A stretch of DNA of 64,000 nt from assembly GCA_016871615.1 (NCBI GenBank), contig VHCX01000001.1:1-64000 (forward strand). Direction: 5' to 3'. Below, in pieces: positions 52,529 through 62,855 of the stretch. The stretch's first letter is position 1, and every line of letters begins with the position of its first letter. The DNA is from Verrucomicrobiota bacterium (GTDB lineage: Bacteria > Verrucomicrobiota > Verrucomicrobiia > Limisphaerales > UBA9464). Under the pieces are notes generated by a model that worked only from the letters and a program-made list of their open reading frames with translations, made no database searches and was not told the DNA's origin. A program made the position numbers and the translations under genes.

Positions 52529-53350
52529 GTGAAGGGCAGTTCGCTCGCCCAACTCCTCGACCGCGAGGCCATCGATTGCCTCGCCCACAACCTGGCTCGG
52601 GTCCATCCGGCCTTTGATGCCGAGGGGTTCCAACGCGACGCCCACGAGGGCCTGGCGCCGCTGTCGATCCTTCAGCGCGGCGACCACCTGGCGCGAGTCC
52701 TTCGCCGGCATTTGCCACCGGCCTATGACGACGCCATTGCCGCCCTCACCCGCTCGCTCACCCCGCCGCTGACGTGCACCGAGGGGTTCGGGCTGGGAGT
52801 GTTCTTCTACCTGCCCCATGTGTCCTTCGTCGCCTGGTACGGACTCGACCCGGCCGAAAACGGCGGGCGCGATCCCTTCGAGACCTCGATGACCGCCCAG
52901 CATGAGCTGACCCGCCGCTTCAGCGCCGAGTTCTCGATGCGCCCGTTCCTCATCCGGTGGCCGGAACGGACCCTGGCCCGTCTGCTGGCGTGGACGCAGG
53001 ACCCGGATCCGCACGCGCGCCGGCTGTGCAGCGAGGGCTCCCGACCCCGGCTCCCTTGGGCGATGCGCATCCCCGCCTTCGTCGACGATCCGCGGCCGGT
53101 GATCCCGATCCTGGAAGCGCTGCGGGACGACCCGGAAGAGTGCGTCCGGCGCAGCGTTGCCAACCATCTGGGCGACATCGCCAAGGACCATCCGAAACTG
53201 GCCTTCAGCCTTTGCGAGCGCTGGGTGTCCGGCGCCAGCGAGGACCGCAAGTGGCTCATCCGCCACGCGGTCCGCCACCCCGCCAAGCAAGGCGTCCCCG
53301 CGGCCTTGCGACTGCGGGAACTCGCCAAGGCGGCCTCCCGGTCCCGGTAG
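52529..53350 (+). CDS. AlkC/AlkD-like DNA alkylation repair protein
   Basis: A 273-residue protein of the HEAT-like DNA glycosylase family (AlkC type), which removes alkylated bases. Visible family features are LARVHPAFDAEGFQRDA at the start, the RDPFETSMTAQHELTRRFSAEF segment, and the helical repeats SVANHLGDIAKDHP and WLIRHAVRHPAKQG. The start is the GTG of VKGSSLAQLL because known members begin at this point; a GTG 37 codons upstream gives a longer version with unsupported residues. It follows the tandem repeat and precedes the MFS gene by 108 bp. Confidence 0.85.
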   Translation: MKGSSLAQLLDREAIDCLAHNLARVHPAFDAEGFQRDAHEGLAPLSILQRGDHLARVLRRHLPPAYDDAIAALTRSLTPPLTCTEGFGLGVFFYLPHVSFVAWYGLDPAENGGRDPFETSMTAQHELTRRFSAEFSMRPFLIRWPERTLARLLAWTQDPDPHARRLCSEGSRPRLPWAMRIPAFVDDPRPVIPILEALRDDPEECVRRSVANHLGDIAKDHPKLAFSLCERWVSGASEDRKWLIRHAVRHPAKQGVPAALRLRELAKAASRSR

Positions 53351-53458
53351 GTCTGCAACTGCCGGGCCCGCCGGCCGATTTCGAAGCTTTTCCGGCATCG
53401 GCGCGGTTTCTCGTCTTGGCTCCGGGGGTGGCGGGGGCATGATCGGGGGCGATTCCTC

Positions 53459-55075
53459 ATGAGCCACGAAACGAACTCGGTCGCCTGGTGGCGGCTTCTG
53501 AACCGCTACCAGTGGTTCGTCCTCATCGTCGCCGCCGCAGGCTGGCTGCTCGACTGCATGGACCAGCAGCTCTTCAACCTGGCCCGGACACCGGCCATGA
53601 AGGAACTGCTCAAGGGCACCTTCGCGCCCGATGCGACACCGGCCCAGATCGCCGCCTCGGTCCAGGAACACGCGGGCTACTCGACGGCCATCTTCCTGCT
53701 CGGATGGGCGACCGGCGGCCTGATCTTCGGCGTGCTCGGCGACCGCATCGGCCGGGCCAAGACGATGCTCATCACCATCCTCATGTACTCGGGCTGCACC
53801 GGCCTGAGCGCGCTGTCGCAGGCGTTCTGGGACTTCGCGCTGTACCGCTTCATCACCGGCCTCGGCGTGGGCGGCGAGTTCGCCGTGGGCGTGGCGCTGG
53901 TGGCCGAGGTGATGCCGGACAAGGCGCGACCCTATGCGCTGAGCCTGCTCCAAGCGCTGTCCACCGTGGGCAACATCGGTGCGGCCGTCACCAGCATCAG
54001 CCTGGGGCACCTGGAGACCACGGGCGTGCTGGGATCGCTCGGGGGATGGGCCGCCTGGCGCTGGATGTTCATCATCGGAGCCTTCCCCGCCCTGCTGGTC
54101 GTCGTCATCCGCCGCAACCTCAAGGAACCCGAGCGCTGGGTGCAGATGAAGGCCTCAGGCATGGACATGAAGAAGCTCGGTGACTACGGGGAACTCTTCG
54201 GCAACCCGAACTGGCGCCGGCCCGCCTCCCTCGCCGGGGTGCTGCTGCTGACGGGGATCCTGCTGGGCTTCCTCGGGCCGGCCGCCTGGAGCAAGATCAT
54301 GGTCCTGCCCGGGTTTTCACTGCTCAAGACGGTGGTCCTGGGCTTCTCGCTCGCGGCCTTGGCGGCGGGTTTGTGGGTGGTCTATGGCGGCGGCGGCGAC
54401 ACCCGCTACCGAAGCCGCGCGGTGATCGGCCTGCTGCTGGCTCTGGCGGGGGTGATCGGCGTCTGGGGCATCGCCTTCTTCAGCTTCGAGCTGGTTCGCC
54501 TGGTGCTGACCCAGAAGTTCCAGGCCGAGGGGCTGAGCGGCGCCCAATTGGCGGGCAAGCTGACCTACTGGACCGGCATCACCTCGATGATCCAGAACCT
54601 CGGTGCCTTCTTCGGGGTGTATGGCTTCGGCCTGCTCTCGCAGCGCCTCGGGCGGAAGCCGGCCTTCGCCATTTCGTTCGTGCTGGCCATGACCTCGGTG
54701 GCCTCGACGTTCTGGTTCCTGCGCGACTTCGGCGACCTGTGGCTGGTGCCGCTCATGGGCTTCGGCACGCTGTCGGTCTTCGGCGGGTATGCCATCTACT
54801 TTCCGGAACTCTTCCCGACGCGCCTGCGCAGCACGGGCACGAGCTTCTGCTACAACGTGGGGCGCTTCGTGGCCGCCAGCGGTCCGGCCCTGCTCGGGCT
54901 GCTGACCGGGGTGGTCTACAAGGACACCGGCACCACCGATCCGGCCATGCCGCTTCGCTATGCGGGGGTCACCATGTGCGCGGTGTACCTCATCGGCATG
55001 GTGGCGCTGGTCTTTGCGCCGGAAACGCGAGGCCAACCGCTGCCCGAGGAATCGCCCGAGCCCGCGGGCCGATGA
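53459..55075 (+). CDS. Major facilitator superfamily transporter
   Basis: A 538-residue inner-membrane carrier with 12 predicted helices and a long central loop. Early motifs RLLNRYQWFVLIVAAAGWLLD and GWATGGLIFGVLGDRIGRAK (the MFS loop 2-3 signature) are intact, as is YAIYFPELFPTRLRSTG at the second-half equivalent. It resembles sugar/organic-acid symporters of the SP/AHS branch, but the substrate cannot be told. It starts at ATG MSHETNS and is followed by uppP after 65 bp. Confidence 0.92.
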   Translation: MSHETNSVAWWRLLNRYQWFVLIVAAAGWLLDCMDQQLFNLARTPAMKELLKGTFAPDATPAQIAASVQEHAGYSTAIFLLGWATGGLIFGVLGDRIGRAKTMLITILMYSGCTGLSALSQAFWDFALYRFITGLGVGGEFAVGVALVAEVMPDKARPYALSLLQALSTVGNIGAAVTSISLGHLETTGVLGSLGGWAAWRWMFIIGAFPALLVVVIRRNLKEPERWVQMKASGMDMKKLGDYGELFGNPNWRRPASLAGVLLLTGILLGFLGPAAWSKIMVLPGFSLLKTVVLGFSLAALAAGLWVVYGGGGDTRYRSRAVIGLLLALAGVIGVWGIAFFSFELVRLVLTQKFQAEGLSGAQLAGKLTYWTGITSMIQNLGAFFGVYGFGLLSQRLGRKPAFAISFVLAMTSVASTFWFLRDFGDLWLVPLMGFGTLSVFGGYAIYFPELFPTRLRSTGTSFCYNVGRFVAASGPALLGLLTGVVYKDTGTTDPAMPLRYAGVTMCAVYLIGMVALVFAPETRGQPLPEESPEPAGR

Positions 55076-55140
55076 CCCGGAGGCCTCGTCGCCTCCCCGG
55101 TGCCTGACCCTGCAACCCTCACCTCCGAACCCACCGCTCC

Positions 55141-55929
55141 ATGTCCGATTGGCTCTTCGCCGTCCTGCTCGGCCTCATCGAAGGCGTCACCGAGTTCCTG
55201 CCCGTCTCGTCCACCGGCCACCTGCTCATCGCGGAGCGGCTGGCCGGGCGGCATTACTCCGACCTGTTCAACACCGTCATCCAGATCGGGGCGGTGCTGG
55301 CGGTGCTGGCGGTGTTCGCCGACCGGGTCCGAGGCCTGCTGACCCGCTGGAGCGAGCCGGCCAACCAGGATTACCTCTTCAAGCTGGCCGCCGCCTTCGT
55401 GGTCACCGCCATCGGCGGACTGGCCCTCAAGAAGGCCGGCCTCCGACTGCCCAAGACGCTGACTCCCGTGGCCTGGGCGACCCTCGTGGGCGGCGTGCTG
55501 TTCGTCGGCCTGGAGCGCTGGTTGCACGGGCGGCGCACCATCGACCGCATCACCTGGGTCATCGCCCTGGCGGTGGCCGCCGGCCAACTCGTCGCGGCGG
55601 CCTACCCGGGAGCCTCCCGCTCGGGCACCACCATCCTGGTGGCGCTGGCGCTGGGGTTGTCTCGCAACGCCGCGGCCGAATTCTCCTTCCTGCTGGGGAT
55701 CCCGACGCTGATGGCCGCCGGGGCCAAGGAAACCCTCGATGCCCTGCGCAGCGGCGAGACCCATGAACCCTGGGCCATGATCGCCCTGGCCGGGGCGGTG
55801 GCCGCGGTCACCGCCTTCGTGGTGGTGAAGTGGCTGCTCGGCTACGTGCGGTCGCACACCTTCAGCCTCTTCGGCTGGTACCGCATCGTCGCGGGCATCG
55901 TCCTGCTGCTTCTGGCATCGCGGACCTGA
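55141..55929 (+). CDS. uppP: Undecaprenyl-diphosphate phosphatase
   Basis: A 262-residue integral-membrane enzyme of the BacA/UppP family, which recycles the undecaprenyl carrier for peptidoglycan and other polymers. The catalytic motif EGVTEFLPVSSTGHLLI sits at residues ~14-30 and the second motif PGASRSGTTI is around 160; seven or eight hydrophobic segments fit the family. It may be co-transcribed with the MFS gene. Confidence 0.95.
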   Translation: MSDWLFAVLLGLIEGVTEFLPVSSTGHLLIAERLAGRHYSDLFNTVIQIGAVLAVLAVFADRVRGLLTRWSEPANQDYLFKLAAAFVVTAIGGLALKKAGLRLPKTLTPVAWATLVGGVLFVGLERWLHGRRTIDRITWVIALAVAAGQLVAAAYPGASRSGTTILVALALGLSRNAAAEFSFLLGIPTLMAAGAKETLDALRSGETHEPWAMIALAGAVAAVTAFVVVKWLLGYVRSHTFSLFGWYRIVAGIVLLLLASRT

Positions 55930-55962
55930 CCCGTCCCGGGTCCCGAAGGAGGTTTTTCCGGG

Positions 55963-57342
55963 TCAGTCGGCCTTCACGCGAACCCTCAGGAACCTGGCTC
56001 CGGTCGAGGGGGCTCCGTTCACGGATTCCTCCGGAGGTTCCTCGGCGGCGACCCATTCGGCGATGCCCGTCTCCGGGTACGAGACTTCGCCCGTCGCCGG
56101 GACCCAGTCCTTCAGGTCGGCGCTGCGCTCGACGACGTAGGTCCGATTGGGACGGAAGGACCATCGCAGAGAAGGACGCCCCGCGTTGCCCCCGGCCCTC
56201 ACGCGAAGGACGTCCCCGGCAATCCTGGGATCGGTGCCCGCCGCCCACTCGGCGAGGTTGGAGGCCCCGTCTCCATCAGAATCGGCCGATGCGGTCGCCG
56301 ACAGGTCACCGAAGACCCATCGCTCCCAGTCGTCGGGGAGGCCATCAGCGTCGGTGTCGGCATCGCCGATCAACACCCCTTCGACCTCCAGGACCGGCCT
56401 CGGGAAGAGGTTGTCCTCGCGGGTGGACCACTGCGGATAGGCACCCGTGCCGCCCAGGCCCGTGCCGCCCGGGGTGACCTGCTTGGCCGGCGACAGCGAA
56501 CTGACCATCAGGGACAACCGCCCCGAGGCCAGCGACCGGGCCAGGTGTCCGGCGACCCACGGGTCGGAGAGATCGAGGTCGAAGGTGAAAACGCTGCCCA
56601 CCGGCACACTCGCGCCGGGGTTCACGCCGACGGTCCGTCCGACCGCCCACGGGCGGGCCTCGAAGGGAGGGAGCGTCCACGAGGCGTTGGTCTGACCGAC
56701 GTGGTTGGCGACATCCCTCCACTGGCCCTGCGCGTCGAAGACGGCGGAGAAGGCGTTGCGGGTGCCGACGGAGATGGTGTTCGAGGTGAACGCGCCGACG
56801 ACGCCGAACGGGCTGTCCTCGAGGTAGGTGACCGCATCGAACCCACCCCGGAACCCCACGCCGAACACCTCGACCGGGCGTCCCTCGTCGGCATCGGCCT
56901 GATGGTCCGGATGGGTCGGCGGAAGGTGGGTGCGGTAGCTGTCGAAGGTGGGATCGTAGAGGAAGGTCACCCGCTCGCCGGTGGCGTTGTTGACGAGATC
57001 CCGACCCACGGTCAGCTCGAGGCGCACGCGCCGCAGCAGGTACCGCGACGGGGCGGCGTTGGTGGGCACGATGGACTGGGTCTGCCAACCGATGAGGAAC
57101 TCGGCATCCCGCGTGTCGAAGCGCGGGTCGAACGAGGCGAAGGTCGGCGCCACCGCCCGGGATCCACCCATGCCGAACTCGAAGGGGTACATCCACTTGT
57201 CGAGGGAGGGCGACACACGGGACTTGAATTCGGCGGCCGAGGCCACCCCGGCAAGCAAGGCCCATCCGGCGAACGATCGGGTGGCCCCGAGGACGAGACG
57301 CCCCCCCAGGCGGCGGAATTTTTCTTGGAATCCTGTACGCAT
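55963..57342 (-). CDS. Secreted protein with calcium-binding-type (TSP3-like) repeats
   Basis: A 459-residue exported protein (signal peptide ~1-36, cleavage near ASA). The N-terminal ~300 residues are beta-rich without a known family. At ~325-365 an aspartate-rich segment (DADTDADGLPDDWERWVFG, then SADSDGDGASNLAEWAAGT) has thrombospondin-type-3-like calcium-binding repeats, which in this phylum often precede a C-terminal anchoring or sorting domain. Function unknown. It converges with uppP across about 30 bp. Confidence 0.75.
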   Translation of the reverse strand: MRTGFQEKFRRLGGRLVLGATRSFAGWALLAGVASAAEFKSRVSPSLDKWMYPFEFGMGGSRAVAPTFASFDPRFDTRDAEFLIGWQTQSIVPTNAAPSRYLLRRVRLELTVGRDLVNNATGERVTFLYDPTFDSYRTHLPPTHPDHQADADEGRPVEVFGVGFRGGFDAVTYLEDSPFGVVGAFTSNTISVGTRNAFSAVFDAQGQWRDVANHVGQTNASWTLPPFEARPWAVGRTVGVNPGASVPVGSVFTFDLDLSDPWVAGHLARSLASGRLSLMVSSLSPAKQVTPGGTGLGGTGAYPQWSTREDNLFPRPVLEVEGVLIGDADTDADGLPDDWERWVFGDLSATASADSDGDGASNLAEWAAGTDPRIAGDVLRVRAGGNAGRPSLRWSFRPNRTYVVERSADLKDWVPATGEVSYPETGIAEWVAAEEPPEESVNGAPSTGARFLRVRVKAD

Positions 57343-57617
57343 GACCCATCAACCTTCGGGGCGCTAGCGACAGCCGCAAGTCCCGGATTGGGGGGTTCCC
57401 GGGGCCACCCCTGATGGATTCCCCGATCCTAAATCTTCATCCCCGGGGGGCTCCCGGGCCGGAGGGGAATGGCCCGTGGGATCCCCGAAGGACGGCGATG
57501 GGAGCCCGTCGATTGTCCGGATCACGATCGATCCCGGGTCGGCCACCGGAACTGCTTGAGGAGGCGTTCCTGGGTTGCCCCTGAATGCCGCCCAATTATC
57601 GTCGGTCCATTCAACCG

Positions 57618-60173
57618 ATGCCCACGGACGTCCCCCTTCTCCGCCCTCGCCGGCTGCTGGCTGCGTTGCTGGTGTGGCTGATCCTCGCCCAAGGTCGGGC
57701 GATGGGCCCGGCGACGGCGGCCGGGGTTTCCGTGGTGTTTTCCCGCGACATCCTGCCGCTATTCTCCGACCACTGCTTCGCCTGCCATGGTCCGGATGAA
57801 AAGGCCCGCAAGGGCGGCCTGCGCCTCGACACCGAGGCCGGCGCCCTCGGGGCCGGCAAGAGCGGTCACAAGGCCGTGGCCGCCGGGAAACCGGACCAGA
57901 GCGAGATCCTCCGGCGCATCCTCAGCGCCGACCCCGACGAATCCATGCCGCCGAAGGAATCGGGCAAAACCCTCGGACCTGCGCAGGTCGAGCTTCTGCG
58001 CCGGTGGATCGCCGAGGGGGCTCCTTGGGGGCGTCACTGGGCCTTCGAGCCGATGCGTCGCCCGGGGATCCCGAAGATCGACGGCGCCCACCACCCCATC
58101 GACGCGCTGGTCCGTGCCACGCTGGCCCGGGAGGCCGGTCCGCCCGTCCTGCCGACGGCGCCCGAGGCGCCCCGCCCCACCCTGCTCCGACGGCTGAGCC
58201 TCGACCTCACCGGCCTGCCTCCGAGCCCGGCCGAGGTGGAGGCATTCGTCGCCGATCCCTCGCCCAAGGCCTACGAGCGCGAGGTGGACCGCCTGCTGGC
58301 CTCGCCCCGGTTCGGCGAGCGCATGGCCTGGGAATGGATGGAAGCCGCCCGCTATGCCGATTCCAACGGCTACCAGGGAGACCGCGAACGCACCATGTGG
58401 CCCTGGCGCGACTGGGTGGTCGGGGCCTTCAACCGCAACCTTCCCTTCGACACGTTCACGCTCTGGCAGATCGCCGGCGACCGCCTGCCCGGGGCCACCG
58501 ACGAGCAGCGCCTGGCCACAGGGTTCCTGCGCAACCACGCCATCAACGGCGAGGGTGGCCGTATCGCCGAGGAAAACCGCATCGACTACCTGTTCGACCA
58601 GACCGAGACCGTGGCCACCGTCTGGCTCGGGGCCACCTTCAACTGCACCCGCTGCCACGACCACAAGTTCGACCCCTACACCCAGAAGGACTACTTCGGC
58701 CTGATGGCCTTCTTCAACCAGACGCGGGTCGACGGCAGCGGGGGCGATCCGCGAACCCCGCCCGTGCTGCCGGTGATCCCCCGCGACCTGAAGCCGAGGC
58801 TCGACGAGGCCGAGGCCGAACTGGCCCGACGGGCCAGCGACACCGAGGCCCTGGAGCGGCGGCGGTTCCATCCCGAGGCCGGGCAACCCCTCGACCAGAC
58901 CCCGCTGGCACAGGACCTCTCGGCAGCGCACCGCGAGCACCTCAAGGTGGCCACCCCGGACCGCGACGCCGGCCGGCTCGAGAAGATGGCGGGCCTGTGG
59001 CGCGACTTCGACCCAGCCTACGTGGCGGTGCTCGAGGCCCAGCGGGCCGCCCGGGCCCGGCGGGACACCCTCCGCAACGAGGTGCCCCGCGTGATGGTGA
59101 TGGAGGATCTTCCCAAGCTCCGCCCGACCTTCCAACTGGTGCGGGGCAGCTACCAGAACCCCGGCCCCGAGGTGCCGGCGACGCTGCCGGCCACGCTCGC
59201 CCCGGGTCTTCGCGTGCCCGGGCCCGACCGGCTGGAGCTGGCCCGCTGGCTCATCTCGCCGACGAATCCCCTGCCCGCCCGGGTGACGGTCAACCGGTTC
59301 TGGCAGCAGCTCTTCGGGGTGGGCCTGGTGAAGACCGCCGAGGACTTCGGCCTGCAGGGCGAGCGGCCATCGCACCCGGAACTGCTCGACTGGCTGGCGC
59401 TCGAGTTCATCGAGTCGGGCTGGGACGTGAAGGCGCTGCTCCGTTCCATCGCGCTCAGCGCCACCTACCGGCAGTCGTCGCGCCTGACGCCCGAGGCCCG
59501 GGATCGGGACCCGGAGAACCGGCTGCTGGCCCGGGGTCCTCGCTTCCGCCTGCCCTCGCCGATGATCCGCGACACGGCCCTGGCGGCCGCCGGCCTGCTG
59601 GCCGGGCCCGTGGGCGGACCCTCGGTCAATCCCTATCAGCCGGCGGGGGTGTGGGAAGAGACCACCTTCGGCAACAAGCGCTACACGCAGGACCACGGTG
59701 AGGCGCTCTACCGGCGCAGCCTCTACGTGTTCTGGCGACGCATCATCGGGCCGACGCTCTTCTTCGACGTGGCCAACCGCCAGACCTGCACGGTCAAGAC
59801 CCCGCGCACCAACGTCCCCCTCCACGCCCTGCTGACGCTCAACGACACGGGCTACGTGGAGGCCGCGCGGGTGCTCGCCCAACGGACCCTGGTCGGGGAT
59901 GCCGGCGTCGGGCCTGGCGACGATGCCGTCCGCCTGAACCGGATCTTCGGCCGGGTGCTGTCCCGTGCGCCGGAGTCCGCCGAGCGTCAGGTGCTCCTGG
60001 CCGGCCTGGGGCGTCACCGGGCCGCCTTCGCACGGGATCCCGACGCGGCCGCCAGGTGGATCCGCCATGGGGAGTTCCCGGTGCCCGCGGGCCTCGACCC
60101 GGTCGAACTGGCCGCCTGGACCTTGACCGCGAGCACGGTCCTCAACCTCGACGAAGCCCTGACCAAGGAATGA
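57618..60173 (+). CDS. PSD1 protein: planctomycete cytochrome c + DUF1549 + DUF1553
   Basis: An 851-residue exported protein, signal peptide ~1-35. The PSCyt1 heme motif [16 protein letters not shown] follows closely, with the second PSCyt1 segment [16 protein letters not shown]1549 begins at ~residue 165 ([24 protein letters not shown], then [12 protein letters not shown], also a CxxCH motif), and DUF1553 is C-terminal ([32 protein letters not shown]). Both heme-type motifs could bind c-type heme. Its stop overlaps the DUF1501 start by ATGA. An ATG 11 codons upstream is an alternative start. The role is probably in extracellular carbohydrate or redox metabolism. Confidence 0.92.
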   Translation: MPTDVPLLRPRRLLAALLVWLILAQGRAMGPATAAGVSVVFSRDILPLFSDHCFACHGPDEKARKGGLRLDTEAGALGAGKSGHKAVAAGKPDQSEILRRILSADPDESMPPKESGKTLGPAQVELLRRWIAEGAPWGRHWAFEPMRRPGIPKIDGAHHPIDALVRATLAREAGPPVLPTAPEAPRPTLLRRLSLDLTGLPPSPAEVEAFVADPSPKAYEREVDRLLASPRFGERMAWEWMEAARYADSNGYQGDRERTMWPWRDWVVGAFNRNLPFDTFTLWQIAGDRLPGATDEQRLATGFLRNHAINGEGGRIAEENRIDYLFDQTETVATVWLGATFNCTRCHDHKFDPYTQKDYFGLMAFFNQTRVDGSGGDPRTPPVLPVIPRDLKPRLDEAEAELARRASDTEALERRRFHPEAGQPLDQTPLAQDLSAAHREHLKVATPDRDAGRLEKMAGLWRDFDPAYVAVLEAQRAARARRDTLRNEVPRVMVMEDLPKLRPTFQLVRGSYQNPGPEVPATLPATLAPGLRVPGPDRLELARWLISPTNPLPARVTVNRFWQQLFGVGLVKTAEDFGLQGERPSHPELLDWLALEFIESGWDVKALLRSIALSATYRQSSRLTPEARDRDPENRLLARGPRFRLPSPMIRDTALAAAGLLAGPVGGPSVNPYQPAGVWEETTFGNKRYTQDHGEALYRRSLYVFWRRIIGPTLFFDVANRQTCTVKTPRTNVPLHALLTLNDTGYVEAARVLAQRTLVGDAGVGPGDDAVRLNRIFGRVLSRAPESAERQVLLAGLGRHRAAFARDPDAAARWIRHGEFPVPAGLDPVELAAWTLTASTVLNLDEALTKE

Positions 60174-61648
60174 ATCCCAACGGCCTCCTCCACGAACCCG
60201 TGCTCCGGGAAAGCCGCCGGCAATTCCTGGGCCGAGGCGGCACGGGCCTCGGGCTTGCGGCCCTCGCCCAGTTGCTCGGGCCCGGGCGGGCCGCCGCGGC
60301 CACCACCCCGGATGGCCGACCGGCCGGGATGCCCCGCCCCCACCATGCGCCGCGGGCCAGGCATGCCATCTACCTCTTCCAGAACGGTGCGCCCACCCAC
60401 GTCGACCTCTTCGACTACAAGCCCGAGCTGCAGAAGCGTCACGGCAAGCCCCTCCCCGACTCCTACGCGGCCGGCAAGCGCTTCAGCACGATGACCGGCA
60501 AGGCCGACGGCAAGCTGCTGCTGGCCCCGGTCGAGCCCTTCCGGCAGCACGGCCAGAGCGGGGCCTGGGTCAGCGACTTCCTTCCCCACACGGGCCAGAT
60601 CGCCGACGAACTGTGCTTCGTGAAGAGCCTGCACACCGACGCGGTGAACCACGCGCCGGCGATCTCGCTCATGCTCAGCGGGGCGCAGATCCCCGGGCGT
60701 CCGACGCTGGGGGCCTGGCTGACCTACGGGCTGGGCAGCGAAACCGAGAACCTGCCGGCCTTCGCGGTGATGACCTCGGTGAGCAAGGGCACCACCTGCG
60801 GCCAGATCTTCTACGACTTCTACTGGGGATCGGGCTTCCTGCCCTCGCGCTATCAGGGGGTCAAGTTCCGGGGCGGATCCGAGCCCGTGCTCTACCTGGG
60901 CAACCCACCCGGACTGTCGGGCGAATCCCGGCGGGCGATGCTCGACGACGTCGCCCATCTCAACCGCCGGAAGGCCGAGGCCCACGGCGACCCGGAGATC
61001 GCCACCCGGATCGCCCAGTACGAGATGGCCTTCCGCATGCAGACCAGCGTCCCTGAGCTGGCCGACCTATCGAAGGAGCCCGAATCGGTGCTCGCGCTCT
61101 ACGGGCCCGGTGTGCGTGAGCCGGGCACCTTCGCCTACAACTGCCTCATGGCTCGCCGCCTGATTGAGCGGGGCGTGCGGTGCGTGCAACTCATGCATGC
61201 GGGCTGGGACCAGCACCGGAGCCTCACCACCGAGCTGTACACCCAGTGCCGCGACACCGACCAACCGTCGGCCGGGCTGGTCGTAGACCTCAAGCAGCGG
61301 GGCCTGCTCGACGACACGCTGGTCGTGTGGGGCGGCGAGTTCGGCCGCACGCCCTTCATCCAGGGCAACCTCGACGAGCGCAAGTTCTGGGGCCGAGATC
61401 ACCATCCCTACGCCTTCACCACCTGGCTGGCCGGCGGCGGCATCCGACCGGGCATCAGCCACGGCCAGACCGACGACCTGGGCATGAACGTGGTGGGCGA
61501 CCCGGTGCACGTGCATGACCTGCAGGCCACCCTGCTGCACCAGTTGGGCATCCACCATGAGCGGCTGACCTACCGCTTCCAGGGTCGGGACTTCCGCCTC
61601 ACCGACGTGCATGGGCAGGTGGTGCGGGCCATCCTCGCGGGCGGATGA
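60170..61648 (+). CDS. DUF1501 exported protein, Tat substrate
   Basis: A 492-residue DUF1501 protein with a twin-arginine signal (ESRRQFLGRGGTGLGLAALA). Core motifs include FQNGAPTHVDLFDYKPEL, QHGQSGAWVSDFLPH, GGEFGRTPFIQG and DHHPYAFTTWLAGGGIRPG, the last with histidines typical of metal-dependent sulfatase-like enzymes. It is coupled to the PSD1 gene by ATGA, the second such pair in this window; both members here are about 25-30 residues longer than the corresponding first-pair DUF1501. Confidence 0.92.
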   Translation: MNPNGLLHEPVLRESRRQFLGRGGTGLGLAALAQLLGPGRAAAATTPDGRPAGMPRPHHAPRARHAIYLFQNGAPTHVDLFDYKPELQKRHGKPLPDSYAAGKRFSTMTGKADGKLLLAPVEPFRQHGQSGAWVSDFLPHTGQIADELCFVKSLHTDAVNHAPAISLMLSGAQIPGRPTLGAWLTYGLGSETENLPAFAVMTSVSKGTTCGQIFYDFYWGSGFLPSRYQGVKFRGGSEPVLYLGNPPGLSGESRRAMLDDVAHLNRRKAEAHGDPEIATRIAQYEMAFRMQTSVPELADLSKEPESVLALYGPGVREPGTFAYNCLMARRLIERGVRCVQLMHAGWDQHRSLTTELYTQCRDTDQPSAGLVVDLKQRGLLDDTLVVWGGEFGRTPFIQGNLDERKFWGRDHHPYAFTTWLAGGGIRPGISHGQTDDLGMNVVGDPVHVHDLQATLLHQLGIHHERLTYRFQGRDFRLTDVHGQVVRAILAGG

Positions 61649-61667
61649 GCCCGGGCCGCCCCCGGGC

Positions 61668-62780
61668 TCAGGCCCCGAAGCGGACGACCCCCTTGGCCAG
61701 GCGGCCGGCCAGGAGGTCGTCGAACGCCATGGGGAGGTCGTCGAGGTGGTAGGTCCGGCTCACCAGCTCGTCGAGCAGCAGTTGGCCGGCGGCGTGGAGC
61801 GCGAAGATGCGGGGAAAATCCCGGCCCGGCAGGCATCCGCCGTAGAGGGGTGTCACGTAGGTCTTGTCCCACATGAAGAGGGGCATGGGTACCGTGACCG
61901 GATCGTTGATGCCGCTGACCTGCAACGCCATGCCGCCGTCGCGCACGAGCTTGAGCGGCGCGAAGGCCAGCCGGGGGACCGACGTGGCCTCGAAGGCATG
62001 GTCGACTCCCTGCCCGCCGAAACGCCGGCGGACCTCGGCCGCAGCCTGGTCGAGGTCGCGGTCGGCCGGATCGACCTGCAGGACCTCGGTCGCCCCGAAG
62101 CGCCGCGCGCGCTCGAGGGGCCCGGGCTGGAGGTCGAGGGCGAGGATCCTCGAGGCGCCGGCGTGGCGTGCGCCCTGGATCACGTTCAGGCCCACGCCAC
62201 CGCAGCCGATCACCGCCACGGTGCCGCCCGGGGCGATCTTCGCGACGTTCACGGCGGAACCGAAGCCGGTCATCACGCCACAACCGACGATGCACGCCGC
62301 CTCGAAAGACACCGGCGTCTCCAGCCGGGTGACGGCGGCCTGCCGCACGAGGGCCAGGCCGCACAGCGTGCCGAGGTTGAAGGATCGGTCCACGGGCCGG
62401 CCGCGCCAGCGCGTCCCCTCGGCGTGGGCGTGGGCGGCGGAGGGTTCCATCACGTGGGCGGGCCGGCTCGAATGGCAGTGCACGGCCGAACCACGCTGAC
62501 AGGCCGGACAGGCGCCGCAGGGGATCACCCAATTGAGGACCACCCGGTCGCCCGGCGCGACCTCGCGGACCTCGGGCCCCACCTCAAGCACCACGCCGGC
62601 CCCCTCATGCCCCATCACCAGCGGTCGCTTCCAGCCCAGCGAGGCATGGTCGGTGTGGCAGAGGCCGGAGGCGCGGATCTCGACCAGCACCTCGTCGCCC
62701 CGGGGAGAATCGACCTCGAGGGTCTCGAGGGAGAAGGTCCCGTGGCCCGAGGCGATGGCCGCGCGGGTGGTTCGGGTCAT
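61668..62780 (-). CDS. Zinc-dependent alcohol dehydrogenase
   Basis: A 370-residue medium-chain dehydrogenase. The catalytic-zinc cysteine and GHE motifs appear in ASGLCHTDHASLGW and LVMGHEGAGVV. The structural-zinc motif CGACPACQRGSAVHC has all four cysteines. GCGGVGLNVIQGA is the NAD(P)-binding loop. The layout resembles class III-like or benzyl-alcohol type dehydrogenases; glutathione-dependent formaldehyde dehydrogenase is one possibility. Its stop is 20 bp beyond the DUF1501 stop (convergent) and it is separated by 75 bp from the esterase upstream. Confidence 0.92.
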   Translation of the reverse strand: MTRTTRAAIASGHGTFSLETLEVDSPRGDEVLVEIRASGLCHTDHASLGWKRPLVMGHEGAGVVLEVGPEVREVAPGDRVVLNWVIPCGACPACQRGSAVHCHSSRPAHVMEPSAAHAHAEGTRWRGRPVDRSFNLGTLCGLALVRQAAVTRLETPVSFEAACIVGCGVMTGFGSAVNVAKIAPGGTVAVIGCGGVGLNVIQGARHAGASRILALDLQPGPLERARRFGATEVLQVDPADRDLDQAAAEVRRRFGGQGVDHAFEATSVPRLAFAPLKLVRDGGMALQVSGINDPVTVPMPLFMWDKTYVTPLYGGCLPGRDFPRIFALHAAGQLLLDELVSRTYHLDDLPMAFDDLLAGRLAKGVVRFGA

Positions 62781-62855
62781 GTCGGGATGGGCGAACAGGA
62801 CGTGGGACGCTGGACTCCGGGCCCGGAGGAATGGGTCGCCGGCCCGACGATGCGC

